64,000 bases of DNA from Candidatus Gastranaerophilales bacterium (GCA_944326475.1 CALVEC010000006.1:83108-147107); one strand, 5' to 3'. Counted from the first letter of the stretch, positions 45,321-54,673 are shown. Translations and numbers: made by a program. The notes: generated by a model not told the origin, from the letters alone.

Positions 45321-48300
45321 TTATGCAGCTGCAGTCTGCAGGAACATCTCATACTCGTTGACCAGTTTTTCCATTGCCGCGTATTGACCTGTGGATACAT
45401 TCCAGGGACCTGCGCTAGGGTTATTGGCTTCTCTGTAAATCATGTCTGCCAGGTCAGAGTTTAGAGTTCTTGCCCGTTGATAGAGCTGTTGTATTTGTTG
45501 CGGCTGTATGTATTGCTCATTCGCAATCCAGGGTTTACCTTCAAGCGAGTTCATCAGAGCTTTTCCGTTTGACGGTGTTCTTGCGTATTTTTCCGTGACT
45601 TGGGCAATTGCATCGAGCATTTCCGGAGACACCTTTTCGTCAAAGTACATTGTAATCGGGTCATGTCTTGTAAGCCAGTCATCAGAATCTGTAGCCGTTT
45701 TATAGATACCTTTTGTAAGTGCTTTGTCATTCAGTTTAACAAGTTTTCCGTTTTTATCTATAAATTCACCTTTGGTCATGAGTCTGTCGAGCTCTTCTAA
45801 AAGGCGTTTGTCTCCGACGACATTTAGCGATACACGGTCTTTTACGCGTCCTATATTGAAGTTTGCCGGTTTATGCCAGAGCCATCCATCTCTATAGGTA
45901 AGTTCAATACCCGGATTTTCAGTCGATAATGCGTTGTCAAATTCCTCAGCACTGCCGCGTATAGAAGACTCTTTGGTGTAATTTGCTTCTCTGAGGTTAT
46001 TATAATTTTGGTCGTATTCTCGATAGAACGTATTGTAGTTGTCTTTGCCGTTACCGAATTTCTCTTGTAAATCACGGGGTTTGAATTTCGCCGCATAATC
46101 AGGCTGGGTTGTATTCAAGACAGTGCCGTTCGTGGAACCCATGTCCGTGACAACAATTTTCCCGTCTACTTTTTCAATTTTTAAGTGTACTCTTGAAACA
46201 TGGGAATGAGGAATCCTTATGTCGTCAGGACCGTTTGCCGTTCTGCCGATTATGAAACTGTCTCCGTCTTTCATGTTTGCCAGTTTCGTTTTAAAGTCAG
46301 CAAGGTCTATGTCCACAACATTTGCAATACGTATTTTTGTGTCAGGAGAAACTTCGACAGGTTCGCCTTTCTTCATCTTGAAGTCTTTGACGGAAGAATC
46401 AACAGTCTGCGAAGCTTTTGCACCGGCGCGTGAGCGTTGTGCTTCTTCGGCTTTTTTCGCTTCTTCGGCACGTTTTGCTTCTTCGGCACGTTTCGCTTCT
46501 TCGGCACGTTGTGCTTCTTCGGCTTTTTTAGATTCTTCTGCACGTTTAGCTTCTTCGGCTTTTTTAGATTCTTCTGCACGTTTAGCTTCTTCGGCATTAT
46601 TTGCTTCTTCTGTTCTATTAGCGCCGGCGGAGTCGTCAGCAGCTCCGGCAGCTTCATCTTTAGCCGCCTGTGCCTTGATTTTATCCAGTTCAGCTTTGTT
46701 TACACCGAGTTTGCCTGAATATTCGTCGAGCATTTTGTTAAATTCCGTGAGTGATTTTTTCAATCCTGCAGTAGAGCCTTTATCAAGTGCTTCCCCTATC
46801 TGTTGCGCTGCTTTGAACAAATCATCATAGCCTTCACCGAGTATGTCCGGATGCGTCAGGAGGGCAAGTCTTCTGTAGGTTCTCTTTTTGAGATTTTCAA
46901 TTTCTTTTGCACTCATATTGCTTAAATCTGCAGCAGCTAAGTCATCAAGGAGTTTCTGGTAATTTTCTTTGATATCTTTAGCGGCTTCACCGTATTTCAC
47001 TTCTTTTTCAAGCTGTGCAATTTTATCCTGCTGCTGTTGCTTTGCTCTTGCTGCTTCTTCGGCTTTTTTCGCTTCTTCGGCACGTTTTGCTTCTTCGGCA
47101 CGTTTCGCTTCTTCGGCACGTTTCGCTTCTTCGGCACGTCTTGACTCATCAGCCGCGCCGGCATCATCCGCCTCTGCGTTTTCATCGGGACGTTTTTTCT
47201 GACCTGCACCCTGCGGGTCATCTGTTCGAGGACCTTTGGCTCCGTTTCCGCCGTCAGTACCGCCTGCATCACCGGTATTTCCGCTGCCGTCAGTGCCCTT
47301 GGCACCGCCGCTGTTTCCTGTTCCGTCAGCAGCACCGGCGTTGCCTGTATTTCCTGCGCCTTCATCGGGTCTTCCGACACCTTTGGACGGTAGTTCTCCT
47401 TTTGGCTTTTGCGGTCCTTCAATAGCGCCTTTTGGCTGCTGTTTCGGTGCTTTTACCTGTTTTAAGGAGACAAGGTTACCAGCTGCACTGAATATACACT
47501 GGAATACAAGCCCGTTCAGTGTAATTTCACCGGTTTGACCTTTTTCGGCAGCTGCACCAATAAGTACGTCACCTGTAATCTGACCGCCGATTTTAACGAA
47601 AGTTCTAACGTTTGCAAGCATTTTTGCAAGTTTAGCACCACCGAACATAGTAGCACCGTCAATTGCTGCATTTTTCAAGATGCCCATAATTTCATCTTCT
47701 TTAAGACCTTCTTCAGAAGAAGCACGGTCTGTGACGTCAACAGCAGCACTGACTCCGGCGGTTATACAAGCTGCTGCAACTACACCTACGCCTGGAATGA
47801 GAACAGTCAGTGCGCCTACGCCTTTCAAGACGCCGCCTGTAATCATTGCACCGACTTGCTGGGAAGTATTGTACTCATTGACACGTTTTGCAATGTCGTT
47901 CTTGACACCAAATGCCGCGTTATAAGCGTGTTCAGCTTCTGCTTTAAATGCCTCATAACCTTTGCCGTCTGTGGCTTGCATTGTATTATTGTGCATGGTT
48001 TTTTGATATTCTTTGGCTAATTTATGCAGTGCCGCGTATTTTTCCTGAGGGCTTGCATTTTCATCTACACCCATCTGCTTTAATGCGTCATTAAGGTCTT
48101 TTACACCCTGCTCGCGATTGCCCTGCGATACAAAGTCCGCAAGTTTATTGAATGCTTCGTTGTATTCTTTTTCTCCGCCAATCAGGTTGCTATGTTTTAG
48201 TAAATCTTCCATCTGGTCGTTGAACTGGTTTTCCATTATGTATGCAGCCTGAGCACCGGCGTATTGTGTTTGTGTTTTCTGGTATGCTTTAATTAGAGCC

Positions 48301-50354
48301 GGGTCGTAGTTAACACCGAAAATTTCTTTGAATTTTGTTTTAAATTCTTCCGGTGTTTTGGCTGATTTAAGTTCTGCAATCTGGTCTTTGTACTCGGCTA
48401 TGTCCTCTTTGACCTTTTCATCGAGGTTATCCGAGCCGAAAAGCCATTTCATGCCTTCCCACAAATCAGCTACCCAGCCGTCGTGTTTAAGTTGAGCATC
48501 AAGAGATTCTTCCGCGCCGTTAACTATATCCTCAAGAACACCGATTGTTTCCTCCTGCAGTTGTGTTTCGGGAGTGTTCTTAATTTCACGTTCTTCGGCT
48601 TTTGTTATATTTCCTTTGCCCATAATAGCTGAGGCAAGACTGTTAAATATAACATCAAAGTCTTCATTGTTTGCAAAGCCGTGTTTGAGTTTCATTGCTT
48701 CGTCAAACTCTTTCTTTGCCTGTGAAGTGTCGATTCCCAGTTCTTCCGCTTTTGCAACAAGCTGTTTGAATATATGAGTTACTGCATCTTTGCGCTTTTG
48801 AAGCCTCATGCCTGCTTCATCAAAAATTGCCTCTGCAATTGATTCATCAGGAGATTTTTCTGCATATCCAAGCACTACCCCTGCGACGTTATCAGGGTTG
48901 ATTTCTGCGATATGTCCGTCAAAAGTTCTGCTTGTGCCGATTCCGTCGATGTCGTCATAGATTTCTTCTGCAAGTTTTTTGCCTTCTTCAAAGTTTTTTC
49001 TGTTTTCTTCCGCTCTTTTTGCGTCGGCTGCAGCATCAGCTTCTTCATCGGTTTCTTGCGGTGGCGGGGCGTCTTTTGATTTTTCCGTCGGTTCTGCAGC
49101 CGCTGCCGCAGCAGCGGCTGCCTCTGCTGCTTTTCTGGCTTCTTCTTGTCTTTTAGCTTCATCGGCTTCGTATTGGGCAATTGCTTCTTCGCGGGATGCT
49201 CTGCCCCGAAGTACTTTTTCGTCCGCTTCAAGTTCGCGCGGGATTTTTATTTCAGCACCGACTTCAAAGTATGCGCCGTCTCCGCTGCCTTTTACTGCAT
49301 CGGGGTTTGCTTTTATAAGTGCTTCTTTAGAAACACCGAATTTTTTAGCAATCTCATCTATTGTTTCGCCGTTTTGGACAATAATACCTTTTGTATTGCC
49401 CTGTCCGTCGTAGTCAAGATGATAGTTTTTGCCGTCTACGCTTTTATCCTGCGTAAGTCTGTGACCTTCGCTGTTTAGAATATTTTCAGTAAATGAGTTT
49501 TCATCTCTTATAATCTGCCTTACAGTGTTGTCTTTTTGGGTAATATTTACAATCGTCGGTTTGCCGTCCTCTTTAATCGTTTGAACAGGTTCACCGTCGG
49601 CTGTCTTTGAATATTCTGTTCTTCTTGTTATTCCGTTTCCGAGTTTTTCCACCTCAAGACGCTTAACTTCCTGTCCGTCCACTATATCATATGTTGTTGA
49701 TTTAGAACCGTTTAGCACGAGTTTTTTTACAGGTTCGCCGTCTCTATAGTCAATAAAAGTGCTGGGATTGCCGCCGGGTTGTGTGATAGCTTTGTTATAC
49801 AACTCCGGCTTTCCGTCTTTTGTTTTGTAGTGTTCTGCTACGGATGCGCCGTTTGCATCAATATATTCCTTTTGTATAATATTTCCGTTTTTGTCTTTAT
49901 GAATAAAAACAGGATTTCCGTTTTTGTCTTTTGTTTGGGTTACAGATGAGCCGTCTTTTTCAACACGTTCGATAGTTCCGTCTTCGTATGTGATGACTTC
50001 CTGCCCGGCAGAGTTAACTTCGGATTTTACCAAATCTTTTGCATCGGACACTTCGGCAAGTGTGTTTGTAAAATTCCAAATGTCTTCTGCTGTTGCCTGA
50101 CCTTTGCCAATCTCGTTTTTGATAAATTTTTTCGTTTCCCGCTTTGAAAACACAGAATTTTCTGCAGCGTTTTTCACATCTTTTAAAAATGCTTCCGCTT
50201 CGCTGCTGCTTAGGATATTGTTGTCATCCTTGTCATATTTATCAAATATGTTCTTTAACTTCTCATCCTTAATATCATCGCGACGAATACCGCCTTTAAT
50301 TTTGGACAAATCTACATTTTCGCCCTTTTTGCCTAATCTTAATTCGTCTGACAT
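45321..50354 (-). CDS. Giant multidomain protein: EF-hand-like, LysM, hydrophobic segment, J-domain-like, FHA
   Basis: 1677 residues. In order: an EF-hand-like loop DKYDKDDNNILSSSEAEAFL (about 39-58); a region of DG..(V/I)...KD.NGN repeats (about 115-330); a LysM domain (about 336-385, NGETIDEIAKKFGVS..LIKANP); a charged coiled coil with an Ala run; a helical central part; a Gly-rich hydrophobic pair of helices (about 830-880); a Gly/Asn/Asp-rich linker; repeats of KRAEEA; a J-domain-like HPD (about 1168, YRRLALLTHPD) with a following helix; more KRAEEA/KKAEEA repeats; and an FHA domain (about 1361-1418, FIIGRT, SHVSRVH, STNGT). The C-terminal 250 residues are not recognised. There is no classical signal peptide, so it would need a type III or other route if exported. 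The ribosome site is AGGAG. A flagellar-sigma-like promoter lies upstream. The overall role is unknown. Confidence 0.7.
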   Translation of the reverse strand: MSDELRLGKKGENVDLSKIKGGIRRDDIKDEKLKNIFDKYDKDDNNILSSSEAEAFLKDVKNAAENSVFSKRETKKFIKNEIGKGQATAEDIWNFTNTLAEVSDAKDLVKSEVNSAGQEVITYEDGTIERVEKDGSSVTQTKDKNGNPVFIHKDKNGNIIQKEYIDANGASVAEHYKTKDGKPELYNKAITQPGGNPSTFIDYRDGEPVKKLVLNGSKSTTYDIVDGQEVKRLEVEKLGNGITRRTEYSKTADGEPVQTIKEDGKPTIVNITQKDNTVRQIIRDENSFTENILNSEGHRLTQDKSVDGKNYHLDYDGQGNTKGIIVQNGETIDEIAKKFGVSKEALIKANPDAVKGSGDGAYFEVGAEIKIPRELEADEKVLRGRASREEAIAQYEADEAKRQEEARKAAEAAAAAAAAAEPTEKSKDAPPPQETDEEADAAADAKRAEENRKNFEEGKKLAEEIYDDIDGIGTSRTFDGHIAEINPDNVAGVVLGYAEKSPDESIAEAIFDEAGMRLQKRKDAVTHIFKQLVAKAEELGIDTSQAKKEFDEAMKLKHGFANNEDFDVIFNSLASAIMGKGNITKAEEREIKNTPETQLQEETIGVLEDIVNGAEESLDAQLKHDGWVADLWEGMKWLFGSDNLDEKVKEDIAEYKDQIAELKSAKTPEEFKTKFKEIFGVNYDPALIKAYQKTQTQYAGAQAAYIMENQFNDQMEDLLKHSNLIGGEKEYNEAFNKLADFVSQGNREQGVKDLNDALKQMGVDENASPQEKYAALHKLAKEYQKTMHNNTMQATDGKGYEAFKAEAEHAYNAAFGVKNDIAKRVNEYNTSQQVGAMITGGVLKGVGALTVLIPGVGVVAAACITAGVSAAVDVTDRASSEEGLKEDEIMGILKNAAIDGATMFGGAKLAKMLANVRTFVKIGGQITGDVLIGAAAEKGQTGEITLNGLVFQCIFSAAGNLVSLKQVKAPKQQPKGAIEGPQKPKGELPSKGVGRPDEGAGNTGNAGAADGTGNSGGAKGTDGSGNTGDAGGTDGGNGAKGPRTDDPQGAGQKKRPDENAEADDAGAADESRRAEEAKRAEEAKRAEEAKRAEEAKKAEEAARAKQQQQDKIAQLEKEVKYGEAAKDIKENYQKLLDDLAAADLSNMSAKEIENLKKRTYRRLALLTHPDILGEGYDDLFKAAQQIGEALDKGSTAGLKKSLTEFNKMLDEYSGKLGVNKAELDKIKAQAAKDEAAGAADDSAGANRTEEANNAEEAKRAEESKKAEEAKRAEESKKAEEAQRAEEAKRAEEAKRAEEAKKAEEAQRSRAGAKASQTVDSSVKDFKMKKGEPVEVSPDTKIRIANVVDIDLADFKTKLANMKDGDSFIIGRTANGPDDIRIPHSHVSRVHLKIEKVDGKIVVTDMGSTNGTVLNTTQPDYAAKFKPRDLQEKFGNGKDNYNTFYREYDQNYNNLREANYTKESSIRGSAEEFDNALSTENPGIELTYRDGWLWHKPANFNIGRVKDRVSLNVVGDKRLLEELDRLMTKGEFIDKNGKLVKLNDKALTKGIYKTATDSDDWLTRHDPITMYFDEKVSPEMLDAIAQVTEKYARTPSNGKALMNSLEGKPWIANEQYIQPQQIQQLYQRARTLNSDLADMIYREANNPSAGPWNVSTGQYAAMEKLVNEYEMFLQTAAA

Positions 50355-50396
50355 AATTTACTTCACTCCTATTACGTTAAATTCTACACGTTGTAT

Positions 50397-50424
50397 GTAT
50401 CGGCAATATTAGAAATAGACTTTA
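50397..50424 (-). promoter_or_regulatory. Flagellar sigma (sigma-28/FliA)-like promoter of the 1677-aa gene
   Basis: Minus strand: TAAAGTCT (50417-50424), 12-base spacer, GCCGATAC (50397-50404). The consensus is TAAAGTTT-N11-GCCGATAA (or TAAA-N14-16-GCCGATAT in Bacillus). The predicted start is about 40 bases upstream of the ATG. Confidence 0.6.
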
Positions 50425-50576
50425 AACGTACAGCAGTATTTTTGAAGATTATAGCGGTGGAATGCCTTATGTTAAAAGGATTTTTGCTATTGTAAAAAAA
50501 TGTAAACAGACTCTTAATTGTAACAAAAAGTTAAAAAAATTTTCTTATATGAGGATTTGCCAGCTTAAATATTCAA

Positions 50577-50600
50577 TAAAAAAACGGCAATGAGCCGTTT
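50577..50600 (-). terminator. Terminator after tRNA-Gln
   Basis: Minus strand: seven-base-pair hairpin AAACGGC / GCCGTTT followed by a T run (the A run at 50577-50584 on the + strand). Confidence 0.75.
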
Positions 50601-50606
50601 AAAAAA

Positions 50607-50677
50607 CTCCCAGACATGGATTCGAACCACGATTAGATGATCCAGAGTCACCTGTCCTGCCGTTAGACGATCTGGGA
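50607..50677 (-). tRNA. tRNA-Gln (anticodon CTG)
   Basis: 71 nt. The acceptor stem TCCCAGA pairs with TCTGGGA. The anticodon stem GGTGA / TCATC encloses loop CTCTGGA, giving anticodon CTG. T arm GGTTCGAATCC. It lies downstream of tRNA-Asn on the same strand. The CTG form reads only CAG, so a TTG isoacceptor is expected elsewhere. Confidence 0.9.
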
Positions 50678-50693
50678 ATATTCAGTTTTTACG

Positions 50694-50720
50694 AAAAAGA
50701 CGCCTGATAAGCGTCTCTTT
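50694..50720. terminator. Hairpin terminator between tRNA-Asn and tRNA-Gln
   Basis: AGACGC / GCGTCT stem with a seven-base loop, A run on one side and T run on the other, so functional on either strand; on the minus strand it would end the tRNA-Asn transcript or attenuate tRNA-Gln. Confidence 0.65.
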
Positions 50721-50730
50721 TTTGAAATGG

Positions 50731-50802
<72 letters not shown>

Positions 50803-50934
50803 ATAACTCAGCCGCTTAACACTCTGTAATCTACTTTGTGTTTTCAGATTTATCCATCTGTTTCGGTTTTGTTGAGTAATTGTTAAAAACAATTTTTTAT
50901 TCTCAACCCGCGACCCTCGCGACCTTGTATAATT

Positions 50935-50962
50935 ATTATAACAAGGAAATTTTTCTTGTAAA
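50935..50962 (-). promoter_or_regulatory. Strong sigma-70-type promoter of the tRNA-Asn/tRNA-Gln genes
   Basis: Minus strand: -35 TTTACA (50957-50962), 16-base spacer, -10 TATAAT (50935-50940), followed by a GC-rich start region, about 130 bases upstream of tRNA-Asn. The -10 lies inside a palindrome (CCTTGT ... ACAAGG). The remaining intergenic DNA to 51154 is AT-rich with no gene seen. Confidence 0.65.
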
Positions 50963-51114
50963 CCATTTTTTTTGTTTTTTTTAGAATCCTTTTATTTAAA
51001 AGGTTTTTGGGTGCTTTTATATAAATTGTACATGAAAGTTTTAAGAAGAAAGGCATGGAAATTTTTTAAAACTGTTGAAAAATTTTGATTTAATGTTATC
51101 ATATTATGGTAGAG

Positions 51115-51142
51115 AAGAAACGGAACCACCGTTTCTTTTTTT
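51115..51142 (+). terminator. Terminator-like hairpin in the rimP leader (candidate attenuator)
   Basis: Nine-base-pair stem AAGAAACGG / CCGTTTCTT, loop AACCA, followed by a T run, 12 bases before the rimP start. No plus-strand gene precedes it for several kb, so it most likely acts on the rimP-nusA transcript itself. Confidence 0.65.
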
Positions 51143-51154
51143 ATAAGGGATGTT

Positions 51155-51634
51155 ATGGAACATAAAAGTGTAAATAAATTTGATACAATAGAAAAAATCA
51201 CGCCGGTCATTGAAAATACGGCTATGCGTTACGGATTTTTCCCGATTGAAATTGATTTTTCAAAAGAATCCGGCAGATGGTTTTTGAGAATCTTTCTTTA
51301 CTCAAAAGAAAAACCGGTTACGCTTGACGATTGTGAAAATATTTCAAGAAGCATGAGTGATTTTTTAGACGAATTAATACCTGTAAAGTATAATCTCGAA
51401 GTCAGTTCTCCGGGATTGGACAGAAAAATAAAATCTGTCAAAGAGTATGTTATATTCGAGGGAAAACTCGTTAATGTTAAACTTAAAAAGCCCATCTCAG
51501 ATACGTCTGACAAACACATATTAGGACGTATTGCCGGTTTTAGTGAAACAGAAGGGCTTACGCTTGAAACGGAAAGCGGCACTGTCGTCATTCCGAAAGA
51601 CAATATACAAAAAGCTCAATTAGAAATTGAATAG
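51155..51634 (+). CDS. rimP: Ribosome maturation factor RimP
   Basis: 159 residues with the RimP landmarks: YGFFPIEIDFSKESGRWFLRIFLYS, LDDCENISRSMSDFLDE, LEVSSPGLDRKI. It assists 30S subunit assembly. Its position immediately before nusA (13-base gap) is the classical rimP-nusA order and supports the call. AAGGGA serves as ribosome site. Confidence 0.95.
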   Translation: MEHKSVNKFDTIEKITPVIENTAMRYGFFPIEIDFSKESGRWFLRIFLYSKEKPVTLDDCENISRSMSDFLDELIPVKYNLEVSSPGLDRKIKSVKEYVIFEGKLVNVKLKKPISDTSDKHILGRIAGFSETEGLTLETESGTVVIPKDNIQKAQLEIE

Positions 51635-51647
51635 TTAGGAGAAGCGA

Positions 51648-52883
51648 ATGATTAAAATAGGAACAGCGCTGTTTGAAGCAACTGAACAGCTTGAAAGAGA
51701 AAAGGGTATATCGAAAGAGGTTATAGTATCTTCTCTTTGTGATGCTCTTGTTGCTGCTTATAAAAAGCATATACGTGTTAAAGATGCTCCGAATGTGGAA
51801 GCGATTCTTGATGAAACTACAGGTGAAATCGGCGTTTTCAGAACAAAACTTGTTGTTGAAAATGTAGAAGATGAAAATCTTGAAATTTCATTGGCTGATG
51901 CAAAAGAAATCAGTGATGACGTTGAACTGGAAGACGAAGTTAAAATCGAAGTTACACCTGAAAACTTTGGACGTATTGCCGCTCAGGCTGCAAAACAGGT
52001 TATCACCCAGAGAATCCGCGAGGCTGAAAGAAATCTTGTACTTGCTGAATTTATGGATAAGAAAGGTACATTGACAACCGGTATTATTCAGCGTGTTGAA
52101 AACAGAAACGTTTATGTAAATATCGGCAAAACAGATGCTATTTTACCCCACAAAGAACAGATTCCCGGTGAATATTACAAGCCGGGCAACCGTATCAGGG
52201 TTTTCGTTTTGAATGTAAAAGAAACGAACAGACTTCCTCAGGTTATTGTATCGCATGCGCATGCCGAGATTGTAAGAGAGCTGTTTGAGCTTGAAGTTCC
52301 TGAAATCGAGGACGGTATTGTTGAAATAAAATCAATAGCCCGAGAAGCCGGCTACAGAACAAAACTTGCCGTACACAGCAATGACCCTGATATCGATTCC
52401 GTCGGCGCCTGCATAGGACCCAGAGGCAGCAGAATCCAGACTATTGTCGGTGAATTAAAAAATGAAAAAATCGATATTGTCAGATGGTCGGAAGACCCTG
52501 TCGAGTACATAGTTAATGCACTTTCCCCCGCAAGAATTATTTCTGTTGATATTCTTGCTGATGACGAAAATGCTCACGAAGCACTGGTTGTTGTTCCTGA
52601 TGACCAATTGAGCCTTGCTATCGGCAGAGAAGGTCAAAACGTCAGACTTGCTCATAAGTTGACCGGATGGAAAATTGACATCAAAAATCAGACACAGGCT
52701 GCCCAAGCTGAAGCTGCTTATCGTGCAGAAATGGAAAATGAAGCTGAGGAAGCTGAAAATTATGAAGAAGACTTGCCGACAGAAGAAAACGATGAAGAAA
52801 ATATCGTAGAAGAAGAATACGGCATTGACGAGGAAGATATGGTTCATGAAGAAACTTCCTCTGACGACGAAGTGCAAGAGTAA
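51648..52883 (+). CDS. nusA: Transcription factor NusA
   Basis: 411 residues. N-terminal RNA-polymerase-binding domain (about 1-130, SLCDALVAAYKKH), S1 domain (about 140-205, GTLTTGIIQRVENRNVYVNIG), KH1 (REAGYRTKLAVHS then GACIGPRGSRIQ) and KH2 (QLSLAIGREGQNVRLAHKLTGW) are intact. The tail after residue 350 is strongly acidic and replaces the C-terminal repeats of E. coli NusA. ylxR and infB, often next in the operon, are absent; a terminator follows. Confidence 0.97.
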   Translation: MIKIGTALFEATEQLEREKGISKEVIVSSLCDALVAAYKKHIRVKDAPNVEAILDETTGEIGVFRTKLVVENVEDENLEISLADAKEISDDVELEDEVKIEVTPENFGRIAAQAAKQVITQRIREAERNLVLAEFMDKKGTLTTGIIQRVENRNVYVNIGKTDAILPHKEQIPGEYYKPGNRIRVFVLNVKETNRLPQVIVSHAHAEIVRELFELEVPEIEDGIVEIKSIAREAGYRTKLAVHSNDPDIDSVGACIGPRGSRIQTIVGELKNEKIDIVRWSEDPVEYIVNALSPARIISVDILADDENAHEALVVVPDDQLSLAIGREGQNVRLAHKLTGWKIDIKNQTQAAQAEAAYRAEMENEAEEAENYEEDLPTEENDEENIVEEEYGIDEEDMVHEETSSDDEVQE

Positions 52884-52940
52884 AATTTTTTGATTTTAAA
52901 TGTGTAATTATAAATATATGTAAAGTTTTGCAAATAAAAA

Positions 52941-52973
52941 AAGTCGGGAATTTTAAATAATTTCCGGCTTTTT
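52941..52973 (+). terminator. Intrinsic terminator after nusA
   Basis: Hairpin AAGTCGG / CCGGCTT extended by GAATT / AATTT, then T; 57 bases past the stop codon. Confidence 0.75.
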
Positions 52974-52985
52974 GTTTATGTAAAT

Positions 52986-53003
52986 TGTTACAAAATTGTA
53001 ACA
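52986..53003. promoter_or_regulatory. 18-bp palindrome upstream of the Gln-rich protein gene
   Basis: TGTTACAA-AA-TTGTAACA, a perfect eight-base inverted repeat around two A, 92 bases before the start codon. It is operator-like; no regulator can be assigned. Confidence 0.4.
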
Positions 53004-53095
53004 TAAAAAAACGAATTTGTCTTAAACAGGCAATTTTCGGTCAAAAAATGTTTTTATTTCATTGTACGAGGAAAAACACGAGAGGACCGAAAAAA

Positions 53096-53548
53096 ATGGG
53101 CTACGCAATTTTTGCAGCTAGAAAATTGTCGTTGACTAATCGGCGCAATCAACTGAACTTCAGGATTATGCAATTGAGTCAACAGCAGCAGACGCTTTCC
53201 CAAACCGCCGGTGATATGGAACGTGTTCTTTCCATGCAAAAAAGTTTCTTTAATAATATGGGACAGCTAGCAATGAACAATATGTTCATGCAGCAGCAAA
53301 CAGGACAAAAAATAGATCCCAGTATATTTTCACAGGTAATGCAGCAAGTCCAGCAGATGTATATGATGAACTCATATATGGATTGGCAGGCAAGTTCTGC
53401 GATGAGACAGGTTAAAGACCGTGAAAATCTTATTGAACTTGAACGAAAAACACTTGAAACACAACTTAAAGCAGTTGAAACAGAACTTCAGAAAGTTGAG
53501 GAAGCGGAAGATAAGGCAATTGAACGCTCAGCGCCAAAATTCGCATAG
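53096..53548 (+). CDS. Small Gln/Met-rich coiled-coil protein, unknown function
   Basis: 150 residues from an ATG with GAGAGGA nine bases upstream; an open extension to 52985 has no ribosome site. There is no signal peptide. The opening GYAIFAARKLSLTNRRNQLNFR is basic. The centre is rich in Gln and Met (for example QSFFNN-like and QQVQQMYMMN). The C-terminal 55 residues form a charged coiled coil (ELERKTLETQLKAVETELQK). It is not recognised; its length and composition recall small secretion-system or flagellar accessory proteins, but there is no direct evidence for this. Confidence 0.65.
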   Translation: MGYAIFAARKLSLTNRRNQLNFRIMQLSQQQQTLSQTAGDMERVLSMQKSFFNNMGQLAMNNMFMQQQTGQKIDPSIFSQVMQQVQQMYMMNSYMDWQASSAMRQVKDRENLIELERKTLETQLKAVETELQKVEEAEDKAIERSAPKFA

Positions 53549-53564
53549 GTGGTTAATATATAGG

Positions 53565-53594
53565 AAAGCCGGATTTTTTAGTCCGGCTTTTTTT
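53565..53594. terminator. Bidirectional terminator between convergent genes
   Basis: Nine-base-pair stem AAAGCCGGA / TCCGGCTTT with T run, 16 bases past the small coiled-coil gene and overlapping the end of the ABC ATPase gene. Confidence 0.8.
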
Positions 53595-54666
53595 ATACAA
53601 AAATTCTGTCACCTGTGAGTGCGTCAAAGAACAGAAAATCTCTGCGGTTGATTTTTAGAGTAACAGTAAGCCCGAACGCTTTTCTTGCGTCGAGTTTTGC
53701 ACTGCATTTTGCTCCGTTTACATCAAAATAGACTATTTTTTCGCTGCCGAGCATTTCTGAAATATCGACTTTTGCTGCGATTTCATAGATATCTTCGCCG
53801 CCGTCAAAGATTACATCCATTTTTTCAGGACGTATTCCTATTATAAATTCAGTTCTGCCGTTTAGCGCGCTGTGCTGCGCTTTGGTCATTTCAATTCTTG
53901 TACCGTTTAAAACAATTTCATTGTTTTTCAGCTTTGCGGGGATAAAATTCATTGACGGAGAGCCTAAAAATCCGCCTACAAACATATTAGCGGGAGAGTT
54001 GTATATTTTTTCAGGCTCGTCAACCTGCTGGATTTTGCCTTTGTCCAGAACAACAATCCTGTCACCCATCGTGAGGGCTTCAGTCTGGTCATGTGTTACG
54101 TAGATAAAAGTTGTTTGAAGCTTTTCGTGGAGTTTTTTAATTTCAGAGCGCATTTGTACCCTGAGTTTTGCATCAAGGTTCGATAGCGGTTCATCCATAA
54201 GAAAAACTTTCGGATTTCTGACAATTGCACGTCCCAGCGCAACTCTTTGTCTTTGTCCGCCTGAGAGCTGCTTGGGCTTTCTTTTTAAATATGGTTCTAA
54301 GTCCAGTATTTTTGCGGCTTCAAGAACTTTTTCTTCTATTTCTTTTTTTGAATAATTCCTCATTTTAAGCGGAAATGCAATATTTTCATAAACCGTCATG
54401 TGGGGGTATAGGGCATAATTCTGAAAAACAAACGCAATGTCTCTGTCTTTGGGGTGAACATTATTTACGCATTTACCGTCTATGAATATTTCTCCGCCCG
54501 TAATATCTTCAAGTCCCGCAATCATTCTCAGGATAGTTGATTTGCCGCATCCGGATGAACCGACAAGAACAAGGAACTCTTTGTCTTTTATAAACAGACT
54601 TATGTCGTTAATAATTGTTTTTGTATCATATTTTTTAACTACATTTTTGAGTTCAACATTAGCCAT
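53593..54666 (-). CDS. Sugar-type ABC transporter ATPase (UgpC/MalK/MsmX family)
   Basis: 357 residues. Walker A GSSGCGKST (36-44), Q-loop FQNYALYPHMTVYENIAF, signature LSGGQ (134-138), Walker B FLMDEPLSNLD (Asp158, Glu159) and H-loop THDQTEA are followed by the C-terminal TOBE/OB region (about 235-357) of the MalK/UgpC group. It energises a binding-protein-dependent importer for sugars or glycerol phosphate, but no permease or binding-protein gene is adjacent, so it may serve several importers as MsmX does. It is seven bases downstream of the histidine-kinase-like gene and probably co-transcribed with it. Confidence 0.9.
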   Translation of the reverse strand: MANVELKNVVKKYDTKTIINDISLFIKDKEFLVLVGSSGCGKSTILRMIAGLEDITGGEIFIDGKCVNNVHPKDRDIAFVFQNYALYPHMTVYENIAFPLKMRNYSKKEIEEKVLEAAKILDLEPYLKRKPKQLSGGQRQRVALGRAIVRNPKVFLMDEPLSNLDAKLRVQMRSEIKKLHEKLQTTFIYVTHDQTEALTMGDRIVVLDKGKIQQVDEPEKIYNSPANMFVGGFLGSPSMNFIPAKLKNNEIVLNGTRIEMTKAQHSALNGRTEFIIGIRPEKMDVIFDGGEDIYEIAAKVDISEMLGSEKIVYFDVNGAKCSAKLDARKAFGLTVTLKINRRDFLFFDALTGDRIFV

Positions 54667-54673
54667 CTGTCAC

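Noticed and set aside
46219..47425. Several plus-strand open frames rich in Phe, Ser, Ala or Arg/Leu
   Set aside because: They are shadows of the KRAEEA repeats of the 1677-aa gene on the other strand.
52986..53003. NtcA-type operator
   Set aside because: The palindrome is GTTAC-N6-GTAAC, not the GTA-N8-TAC pattern of NtcA.
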